Assembly (NCBI GenBank): GCA_024232355.1
Contig: JAAEPW010001232.1
Span: 1 to 5,945 of the forward strand
Direction of reading: 5' to 3'
DNA: 5,945 nt
DNA from: Chloroflexota bacterium
Lineage (GTDB): Bacteria > Chloroflexota > Anaerolineae > B4-G1
The notes under the pieces were generated by a model. That model saw only the letters and a list, made by a program, of their open reading frames with translations. It made no database searches and had not been told where the DNA came from. Both the position numbers and the translations under genes were made by a program. The first letter of the stretch is position 1, and each line of letters begins with the position of its first letter. This document shows positions 1 to 4,709 of this stretch, in pieces.

Positions 1-109
1 CCTGGAACGACTGCTGGCAAGGCTGTGGCAGCGTGGATTCACTGCCTCGACAACAGCCGACGACCAACAACGCAAGTATCAAGCAGATGGGTGCTAGGGT
101 TCTTGCCAA
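1..109 (-). CDS. Possible lipoprotein, N-terminal part (runs off left edge)
   Basis: On the - strand a frame opens at a TTG codon (107-109), preceded six bases earlier by the Shine-Dalgarno-like GAGGAG (116-121). It stays open to the window edge. The first 36 residues look like a bacterial lipoprotein signal peptide: a short basic start (MAR), a hydrophobic stretch containing ICLILALLVV, then a lipobox LVVGC whose Cys would be lipidated, followed by a polar Cys/Ser/Pro/Gln segment. I see no ATG and no clear promoter. The same codon boundaries read on the + strand give an equally plausible hydrophilic protein end (2-97). In-phase antisense of a hydrophilic sequence often looks hydrophobic, so the signal peptide may be an artefact. 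Only one of the two is likely to be real. Confidence 0.3.
   Translation of the reverse strand, partial: MARTLAPICLILALLVVGCCRGSESTLPQPCQQSFQ
2..97 (+). CDS. Possible C-terminal end of an unknown protein (alternative to the antisense lipoprotein)
   Basis: Frame 2 of the + strand is open from the left edge to a TAG at 95-97. It encodes about 31 residues beginning LERLLARLWQRGF and ending QRKYQADGC. The sequence is charged and amphipathic, as expected of a real protein tail, and the gene would point the same way as intI. No family is recognisable from so short a tail. It is the exact in-phase antisense of the candidate lipoprotein start, so the two calls exclude each other and this window cannot decide between them. 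Confidence 0.3.
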   Translation: MERLLARLWQRGFTASTTADDQQRKYQADGC

Positions 110-141
110 GGCTCTCTCCTCACGTCCACGGGCGTGCTAAC

Positions 142-209
142 ATGATAATATATCGACTCGGTTCTTTGTTCTCTACAGGGATGATATTCCGCTTCGATAT
201 ATCATTCCC
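142..209. repeat. Cluster of AT-rich inverted repeats upstream of intI
   Basis: Two nested dyads lie in the gene-free stretch before intI. ATATATCGA (148-156) is matched by its exact reverse complement TCGATATAT (194-202). GGGATGATAT (178-187) is matched by ATATCATTCCC (199-209) with one bulged base. The word ATGATA occurs at 142 and 181, and inverted at 200-205. Possible roles are a repressor or recombinase binding array, or part of an attachment region. None can be assigned from sequence. The rest of 110-286 shows no gene or RNA that I recognise. Confidence 0.5.
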
Positions 210-286
210 CCACAGGACAAATTGAAGAAATGCTGCATCTTTGATACGGAATTGGGGGTTTCTCTCAGCAGAAGAAACAAGTTGAC

Positions 287-315
287 TTGACAGATTAGAA
301 CATTTGTGCTATTAT
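287..315 (+). promoter_or_regulatory. Sigma70 promoter for the integrase gene
   Basis: A perfect -35 hexamer TTGACA (287-292) is followed after exactly 17 bases by TATTAT (310-315), which has one mismatch to the -10 consensus. The predicted transcript starts near 322 and has a leader of about 100 bases before the intI ATG at 423. It points toward intI with no other gene between. This is the strongest promoter-like sequence seen in the window. Confidence 0.75.
296..311. promoter_or_regulatory. Operator-like dyad inside the intI promoter spacer
   Basis: TAGAACATTTGTGCTA is an imperfect 16-bp palindrome (six of eight pairs) lying between the -35 and -10 hexamers and touching the -10. The core GAAC-N4-GTGC is one base from the GAAC-N4-GTTC form bound by Gram-positive-type LexA. 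A protein bound here would block RNA polymerase. Integron integrase genes are known to be LexA-repressed in several bacteria. The LexA assignment is inference, and the dyad differs in type from the CTGT-N8-ACAG boxes in the facing operon. Confidence 0.35.
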
Positions 316-422
316 CCTGTCATTCATCATCCCCAAGATATCACCATCTATCAGTATACGGCAAACTCAGTCTTAAGTCAATCTCATAGAATACAGCAGT
401 TCCATCTCTGGAGGTATACCTT

Positions 423-1436
423 ATGCAACGTCGTCCAAAGAAACTACTGGATCAGGTGCGTGATGTCATACACCTCAAGCACTACGCGATAAGCACCGAA
501 AAGGCATACGTCAACTGGATCAAGCGCTATATCCTTTTCCACGACAAACGACATCCACGAGAGATGGGAGTTATCGAGGTCGAGGCTTTCCTTACCCATC
601 TTGCCGTGGATCAACAAGTCACCGCATCAACCCAGAACCAGGCATTAAATGCTCTGCTCTTTCTGTATCGAGAAGTATTGCACGAGGAGTTAGTAGACCC
701 TATTGCCCCCAGGCGTGCCAAAAGAGGCAATTATCTTCCCACTGTTCTAACGAGGGAGGAAACACTTAGAGTCATCGCTCATCTATCGGGAACACACCAG
801 TTGATTGTCAGAATCCTCTATGGCAGTGGCGTGAGATTGATGGAATGTCTGCGGTTACGTGTCAAAGACTTGGACTTTTTCCGATACCAAATCATAGTGC
901 ACGACGGAAAGGGAATGAAAGATCGCGTCACAATGCTCCCTGATGGCATCGTTCCCCTATTGGAAGAGCACCTTCAGTGTAACGCTAAACGTCTATACGA
1001 GGTAGATGTCCAAAAAGGAACCGGTTTTGTCAGTCTACCGTTCGCGTTGGATCGCAAGTACCCTAACGCCAAGAAGGAGTGGATCTGGCAGTACGTATTT
1101 CCCTCTGAACGGCTCTCAGTCGCCCCACGCACAGGTGAGGTGCGCCGCCACCACCTACATCCAAGCGGGCCACAGAAGGCCGTTAAGGCAGCAGCCCGCT
1201 CGGCAGAAGTTCAGAAGCGCGTCACTTGTCATGTCTTCAGACACTCGTTCGCCACACATTTGTTAGAGAGCGGTTATGACATTCGCACCATACAGGAACT
1301 GCTGGGCCATAAACACTTGAAGACAACTATGATTTATACCCACGTGCTCAATCGTGGTGGACTTGCCGTTCGCAGCCCGCTGGATGAGTCGATGCGTCTG
1401 TTGCCTCAAGTTTTAGACGCCTCTAATATGGAGTAG
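423..1436 (+). CDS. intI: Integron-type tyrosine recombinase (IntI family)
   Basis: Site-specific recombinase that cuts and joins DNA through a covalent 3'-phosphotyrosine. Integron integrases act on double-stranded attI and on folded single-stranded attC. The product has 337 residues, a normal IntI length. Residues 8-90 form the N-terminal SAM-like DNA-binding domain ([14 protein letters not shown], then the [15 protein letters not shown] helix). The catalytic residues are R138 (YGSGVRLME), a Lys in DGKGMKDR (163 or 166), H270 and R273 ([11 protein letters not shown]), H296 (LLGH) and nucleophile Y305 ([13 protein letters not shown]). Residues about 205-245 carry the extra segment typical of IntI and absent from ordinary phage integrases or XerC/D ([20 protein letters not shown]). 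The start is fixed by GGAGG (410-414) eight bases before ATG. It has its own promoter and converges on the recombination operon. No attC array is visible beside it. The enzyme appears intact. Confidence 0.95.
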   Translation: MQRRPKKLLDQVRDVIHLKHYAISTEKAYVNWIKRYILFHDKRHPREMGVIEVEAFLTHLAVDQQVTASTQNQALNALLFLYREVLHEELVDPIAPRRAKRGNYLPTVLTREETLRVIAHLSGTHQLIVRILYGSGVRLMECLRLRVKDLDFFRYQIIVHDGKGMKDRVTMLPDGIVPLLEEHLQCNAKRLYEVDVQKGTGFVSLPFALDRKYPNAKKEWIWQYVFPSERLSVAPRTGEVRRHHLHPSGPQKAVKAAARSAEVQKRVTCHVFRHSFATHLLESGYDIRTIQELLGHKHLKTTMIYTHVLNRGGLAVRSPLDESMRLLPQVLDASNME

Positions 1437-1437
1437 C

Positions 1438-1464
1438 CTGCAACCTTGGGCAAGGTGGTTGCAG
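1438..1464. repeat. Hairpin between convergent intI and polX-like gene
   Basis: The sequence starts two bases after the intI stop. CTGCAACC (1438-1445) pairs perfectly with GGTTGCAG (1457-1464). Alternatively, the inner ACCTTG-GG-CAAGGT dyad (1443-1456) can extend with CTGCA/TGCAG across a three-base bulge. No T-run follows on either strand, so it is not a canonical intrinsic terminator, although its position between convergent genes would suit a two-way transcription stop. The inner CTTGGGCAAG (1445-1454) recurs at 5905-5914. Confidence 0.55.
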
Positions 1465-1483
1465 AAGTTCTATCGAAAATGTG

Positions 1484-2173
1484 TCAGGCTTCACTCCGTA
1501 TAAACTCCCGTAGCCGCTGTTCCGTGCGTTGCTCTGGCAGCCAGCACGGAACCCGAAGTGCTTCAAAGTAGGCTTCCTCCGTTGGGGTAGGGATGACATC
1601 AAATCCCAGGTTGACGGCTCTCTTTACGAATTTGTCAGAAGGAAGTGCCGCTACTCTCCAACATTCCTCCCCTTCCAGTTCTCCCAAATCCCACACCTGC
1701 CCACCGGCGACCTTGCGCCCAACGGTGTGGGCGTGCTGAACCAGACGTTTGTTGAATGCACCCGGCCCGGTCCTGATGGCCAAGATCGTGCCCCATTCCG
1801 CTGGCGAGAGCACAGAAAAGAGGTCGGCCTTCACTGGTTTGCTCTTATAGTAGAACAGCGCCAGCTTTGCACGTTGGCCCCACGAGGTGTGTCCGTTCTT
1901 GTTCAGCCGTTTCTCAAGGGCACCGGCGCGAAGCAATTCCTCACAATGCTGATCGAATAGGTTCACACCGTCAGTCGCATCCCCGAACATTGTGGCTTGC
2001 CGTTCAAACAGTGGCTCTAGCACGATCTCCACGTCACCGGGGTAGGGCTTCTCGCGCCTGATAGAACCGGCGATGAGGACTCTTCTCGTGCAGGTCTTGT
2101 CAGGTTCAAGGAGAGTGGCCAGGTGCTCGGCAGCTTCCTGCATAAACTCAAGTGGCATTGGGTTGATGGGCAT
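1484..2173 (-). CDS. Minimal DNA polymerase X-like nucleotidyltransferase
   Basis: Predicted nucleotidyltransferase of the DNA polymerase beta superfamily, 229 residues. Visible motifs follow the PolX palm order: AGSIRREKPYPGDVEIVLE (residues 35-53; GS at 36-37, metal ligands D47 and E49), a third acidic ligand D117 in VKADLFSV, a WGTILAIRTGPGAFNKRL block (127-144) like the PolX RTGS..FN segment, and a TEEAYFEALRVPCWLPEQR end (198-216) like the PolX thumb. It lacks the N-terminal 8-kDa lyase/HhH domain and any PHP domain, resembling compact viral PolX enzymes. The second metal ligand is Glu where PolX normally has Asp. A role in gap filling or end processing is inferred from the recombination neighbours, and a non-polymerase transferase is possible. 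The GTG at 2174-2176 directly abuts the previous stop. I chose the ATG at 2171-2173, eight bases after AGGGAG. Confidence 0.8.
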   Translation of the reverse strand: MPINPMPLEFMQEAAEHLATLLEPDKTCTRRVLIAGSIRREKPYPGDVEIVLEPLFERQATMFGDATDGVNLFDQHCEELLRAGALEKRLNKNGHTSWGQRAKLALFYYKSKPVKADLFSVLSPAEWGTILAIRTGPGAFNKRLVQHAHTVGRKVAGGQVWDLGELEGEECWRVAALPSDKFVKRAVNLGFDVIPTPTEEAYFEALRVPCWLPEQRTEQRLREFIRSEA

Positions 2174-2176
2174 CAC

Positions 2177-2389
2177 TCATTCTCCCTTGAAATTGCTTCC
2201 GTCATCATCGACGCTTCCGCAAAGAATGTACGGACCCACCATCTCAATTGTTGCTGTGACGTTGTTGAATTCATCAATTGCTACGTCAGTGATGTTCATA
2301 TTGGGTCCCCAGTATTTTCGGAGTGCTTTTTCTAGTTCTTCATTCTCGACCTGGGTTTTGTTTCCTTCCTCATCCCATTTAGTTATCAT
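2177..2389 (-). CDS. Unknown small acidic protein (70 aa)
   Basis: I do not recognise this protein. It begins MITKWDEEGNKTQVENEELE and is acidic, with a charged N-terminal helix-like part (about residues 8-27), a strand-rich middle (NNVTATIEMVGPYILCG) and an acidic tail (VDDDG). The start is decided by the ATGA overlap with the preceding gene (2386-2389): the upstream TGA and this ATG share bases, with GGAGG just before. A longer frame from 2434 would overlap the upstream gene by about 49 bases and is unlikely. The stop TGA is immediately followed by the polX-like gene's GTG, so the three small-end genes are almost certainly translated together. It may be an accessory or regulatory subunit of the module, but nothing in the sequence shows this. 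Confidence 0.7.
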   Translation of the reverse strand: MITKWDEEGNKTQVENEELEKALRKYWGPNMNITDVAIDEFNNVTATIEMVGPYILCGSVDDDGSNFKGE

Positions 2390-2643
2390 TCTCCCTCCGC
2401 GATACTTGCAAATCGCCCCTTGAGGTGATGGCATTGCCAGTCGTTGATTTTTCCAACTTGCAGGAATTTGTCAGCGATATCGTTAGCATCCCGGAGCGTG
2501 ATACGCCCCCGGCGCAGGTCTTTCCTGACATCATCCCAGGCACCACTGAGGGCGCTGTGTACCGCGGGAAAGAATAGCTGATTACTGCGTTTTTCCTTCT
2601 CGACGTGCGCCCATTCTACGATTTGCTTATTGACTTGAGACAT
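2386..2643 (-). CDS. Unknown small protein (85 aa)
   Basis: I do not recognise this protein. It starts MSQVNKQIVEWAHVEKEKRS and looks mainly helical. It has a basic stretch VRKDLRRGRITLRDANDIAD (residues 39-58) and a C-terminal DWQCHHLKGRF segment. An AGGAGG Shine-Dalgarno sits five bases before ATG, which makes the start firm. It follows recA by 57 bases, and that gap contains a CTGT-N8-ACAG match. It overlaps the next gene by four bases (ATGA). Its place between recA and a PolX-like gene suggests a DNA-metabolism accessory, for example a RecA modulator, but that is only inference from context. Confidence 0.75.
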   Translation of the reverse strand: MSQVNKQIVEWAHVEKEKRSNQLFFPAVHSALSGAWDDVRKDLRRGRITLRDANDIADKFLQVGKINDWQCHHLKGRFASIAEGE

Positions 2644-2651
2644 AATTCCTC

Positions 2652-2667
2652 CTGTAAATAGATACAG
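2652..2667. promoter_or_regulatory. SOS (LexA)-box match before the 85-aa gene
   Basis: CTGT (2652-2655), eight bases, ACAG (2664-2667): an exact match to the gammaproteobacterial LexA half-sites with correct spacing. It starts nine bases upstream of the ATG at 2641-2643 and partly overlaps the Shine-Dalgarno. I found only two such matches in the window, both in gene leaders of this operon. The central eight bases (AAATAGAT) are AT-rich, as in known boxes. Against it, no clear -35/-10 pair lies beside it. Confidence 0.45.
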
Positions 2668-2696
2668 CGTGAGAGGCCTGTGAACCCCCCACGCTG
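2665..2696 (-). repeat. Intergenic inverted repeat after recA
   Basis: CAGCGTG (2665-2671) pairs exactly with CACGCTG (2690-2696) across an 18-base loop. Within the second arm, CACGC-T-GCGTG (2690-2700) is itself a small palindrome ending one base before the recA stop. There is no T-tract, so it is a poor terminator candidate. It could be an mRNA processing or stability element between recA and the downstream small genes. Confidence 0.35.
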
Positions 2697-2700
2697 CGTG

Positions 2701-4635
2701 TTACTCTGCTAGAGCATTGAAAAACTCAAGTGCCTCTGTAGCTTGTTCCGGCGTTGGCTCTGGTTCATCCTTCACAGGCTCCGGTTCTGGCTCTGGCTCG
2801 TCGGTGTCGTCGAACAGCTTCTTTCTGACAGCCTTCTCGATCTCGGGATGTTTGGCCACCCAATCCTCACCAGCTTTCTGACCATTAGCAACGTGCTCGT
2901 CATTGTAGTAGTAATGTGAGCCACTCTTCCTGACGATCTCGTGTTCGGAGGCCAGTGCCAGTACATCGGTGTGGCGGGAGAGACCTTGACCAAAGATGAT
3001 GTTGGTCTCTGCTACACGGAAGGGTGGGGCGACTTTGTTTTTGACTGCCTTCACCGAGATAGCCTGGCCGGTGCGCCCATCTTTAGGCCCAATGAAACCC
3101 TTGCGCCGGACTTCCATTCTGACAGACGCATAGAACTTGAGTGCTCGCCCTCCGGGGGACACTTCGGGATTTCCGAACATCACCCCTATCTTCATACGGA
3201 GTTGGTTGATGAACACCAGGGCAGTGTTGCTTAACCCAAGCGATGGCACGATCTCTTTCAGGTGCTGGCTCATCAGCCGAGGCAGAATACCAACGTGACT
3301 GGCTCCTGGCTCTGCATCCAGTTCTGCCTGAGTGACCAGGGCTGGTACACTGTCCACAACGATAATGCTGGCTAGACCAATCATCTTTTTGACGATGGTA
3401 AGCGCGGCGGTTCCGCTCTGAGGTTGAGAAAGCAGCAATTCATTCGTGTCTACACCGATAGCTTCAGCATAATCAACATCAAGACCGTGCTCCATATCAA
3501 TGAAAATGGCTGGTGCATTGGGGAATTGCTTTTGTGCTTCAGCTACGATGTGCAGACCGAGGGTGGTTTTACCACTGTTATGCACAGCAACGCCATTGGC
3601 AATGTAATTGTTGTATGGGGATACGCACTGGATATCGAAAGTTTCCTGTGTTCCAACATATTTGATGTTCTGGATTGGGTCTGGCATCACTGTGAATCTG
3701 AGGTTGTTGTGATTCTTAATGGCATGGTTTCTATAATGTTGTTGTTTGTTAACAAGCATCAGATTCTCTAGCGAGTCGTTCTGAAAGTTTTCGTCAACAT
3801 GATGCACATCCATATCGTCTGGTACGATCCAGAGTTTGTCTATCTCCCTTGGGTCGGCGGTGTTTAGGATATTTCTGTACTCATCGTACCTCAAGCCATT
3901 CAGGGCAGCTTCCATTACTGCCTTTGCTCTTTTGAGTCGGCAGTACCTGTATCGCCCAGAGACAACCTTCCAGCGTTTGGTCGGGTGGTATTTGACGAAT
4001 ATCTCTTTGTACCGAATGACTTTTCGCTTGCTCTTGGTGTACGGAGTCCTGTTGTGAATAAAAATATCAGTGTCAGGCGAAAGAAGACCAAGTGGCACGT
4101 ATCCATCATCCGTATAAAATTTGTGATCCTGAGTGGCCGTAACAACTCTGCCAGAGTGGGTTGTGAGTTGATAACATGGCTTTAGGCCCGAGTACACAAC
4201 ATTGGATATGGGAGTCTGCACAACCCGCCCCTCCTCGTTAATCGCTGGAACGTAGAAAGCCGAGTTTATGGTTGATTCTCTCTGATAACGTCCACTTCCT
4301 GGTGTTTTGATTTTGTGATAACGTTGAAAGAGTCTTTCTATAGTTCCTCCCTTGTGGTTTTGACGCTTTCCATTCTGTGCACGAACCTCGTAGTTTACAA
4401 AAGCATCTCTGGTTAGACAGCCTTCGGGTCCATACGCCTCTGTGACACGTCCGAGCGGGATACCACCACCAAGGGCACGGTCTATCAGCAAGGAGCCAGT
4501 TGGGATAGATTGAACTTTTCTTTTCGGCTTATCGTTCAGCTTTATGACAACGCCCTCACCAAACTGTTGGGTCAATTGCTTGATAGCCTCCTCTACAGTC
4601 TTTGGCTTGATGACTTCTTTGGCCTTTTTTGCCAT
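2701..4635 (-). CDS. recA: RecA recombinase precursor interrupted by an intein
   Basis: ATP-dependent recombinase that coats single-stranded DNA and drives strand exchange. The precursor has 644 residues. Removing the intein (73-353) leaves 363, a usual RecA length. The N-extein ends AYGPEG and the C-extein begins SGKTT, so the Walker A loop GPEGSGKTT is rebuilt only after splicing. Other RecA signatures are IFIDMEHGLD (E382 at the catalytic Glu position), Walker B IIVVDSV (D428), loop 1 near GASHVGILPRLMSQ, FINQLRMKIGVMFGNPE followed by the loop 2 region and GGRALKFYASVR, and KNKVAPPF. The C-terminal tail is rich in Glu-Pro repeats (EPEPEPEP) and is acidic, as RecA tails usually are. The start ATG (4633-4635) follows AAAGGAGG by five bases. 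An upstream in-frame ATG at 4692 would run through the palindrome and is rejected. The neighbouring Rad52-type gene suggests a phage or mobile-element RecA rather than the host copy. Confidence 0.95.
   Translation of the reverse strand: MAKKAKEVIKPKTVEEAIKQLTQQFGEGVVIKLNDKPKRKVQSIPTGSLLIDRALGGGIPLGRVTEAYGPEGCLTRDAFVNYEVRAQNGKRQNHKGGTIERLFQRYHKIKTPGSGRYQRESTINSAFYVPAINEEGRVVQTPISNVVYSGLKPCYQLTTHSGRVVTATQDHKFYTDDGYVPLGLLSPDTDIFIHNRTPYTKSKRKVIRYKEIFVKYHPTKRWKVVSGRYRYCRLKRAKAVMEAALNGLRYDEYRNILNTADPREIDKLWIVPDDMDVHHVDENFQNDSLENLMLVNKQQHYRNHAIKNHNNLRFTVMPDPIQNIKYVGTQETFDIQCVSPYNNYIANGVAVHNSGKTTLGLHIVAEAQKQFPNAPAIFIDMEHGLDVDYAEAIGVDTNELLLSQPQSGTAALTIVKKMIGLASIIVVDSVPALVTQAELDAEPGASHVGILPRLMSQHLKEIVPSLGLSNTALVFINQLRMKIGVMFGNPEVSPGGRALKFYASVRMEVRRKGFIGPKDGRTGQAISVKAVKNKVAPPFRVAETNIIFGQGLSRHTDVLALASEHEIVRKSGSHYYYNDEHVANGQKAGEDWVAKHPEIEKAVRKKLFDDTDEPEPEPEPVKDEPEPTPEQATEALEFFNALAE
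3577..4419 (-). mobile_element. HNH-type intein in the RecA Walker A loop (281 aa)
   Basis: Self-splicing protein insert with a homing endonuclease. It starts with Cys1 (CLTRDAFV, block A). Block B has T96-Q-D-H99 (TATQDHKF). The C-terminal blocks F/G read FDIQ and NYIANGVAVHN, with His280-Asn281 at the junction, and Ser is the +1 residue of the host protein. All residues needed for standard class 1 splicing are present. Between the splicing blocks, residues about 204-232 (nt 3724-3810) form an HNH motif: DVHHVDENFQNDSLENL with H206/H207 and N219, then H228 and H232. This is not the commoner LAGLIDADG endonuclease. Residues about 130-175 are basic and may bind DNA. The DNA looks more AT-rich than the flanking recA exons, suggesting separate acquisition. 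Both activities appear intact. Confidence 0.93.
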
Positions 4636-4652
4636 AGGTTCCTCCTTTGGGC

Positions 4653-4688
4653 GTGGTGTATCCTGTAAAATTTTACAGGATACACCAC
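4653..4688. promoter_or_regulatory. 36-bp perfect palindrome with SOS-box core in the recA leader
   Basis: Each half is 18 bases and the two are exact reverse complements about the centre 4670/4671. The left arm starts GTGGTGTATCC and the centre is AAAATTTT. The core CTGT (4663-4666)-N8-ACAG (4675-4678) matches the Escherichia-type LexA box exactly. It lies between the Rad52 stop and the recA start, ending 18 bases before the ATG and about 8 bases before the Shine-Dalgarno. A TAAAAT hexamer inside could serve as a -10 on the - strand, but no good -35 is seen. As RNA it would form an 18-bp hairpin close to the recA ribosome binding site. No T-run follows, so a terminator role is unlikely. Confidence 0.7.
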
Positions 4689-4693
4689 CCACC

Positions 4694-4709
4694 CATAATG
4701 ATTATTATG
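4694..4709. repeat. Short dyad directly after the rad52-like stop codon
   Basis: CATAAT (4694-4699) and ATTATG (4704-4709) are exact reverse complements around GATT. It lies between the stop codon (4710-4712) and the 36-bp palindrome. It is AT-rich and weak as a hairpin. It could be a second protein-binding half of the recA control region, or chance. Confidence 0.35.

Noticed and set aside
25..225. 66-codon + strand open frame before intI
   Set aside because: No ribosome binding site, an unlikely composition, and it runs through the inverted repeats.
1438..1464. Intrinsic transcription terminator
   Set aside because: The hairpin is real but no T-run follows on either strand.
1437..1483. attI or attC site directly after intI
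   Set aside because: Neither GTTRRRY nor RYYYAAC cores are present, only partial resemblance in GGTTGCAG/CTGCAACC.
1529..1960. + strand open frame (143 codons) antisense to the polX-like gene
   Set aside because: It overlaps a gene with recognisable PolX motifs and shows no domain of its own.
2390..2434. Longer start for the 70-aa gene
   Set aside because: It would create a 49-base overlap with the upstream gene. The ATGA overlap at 2386-2389 with GGAGG is far more typical.
3424..3771. + strand open frame antisense to the intein
   Set aside because: The - strand holds intact intein blocks F/G and the HNH motif. The + strand product is Cys/Val-rich without family features.
4636..4692. Longer RecA start at an upstream in-frame ATG
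   Set aside because: It would translate half of the palindrome and has no Shine-Dalgarno. The inner ATG has AAAGGAGG at ideal spacing and a RecA-like N-terminus.
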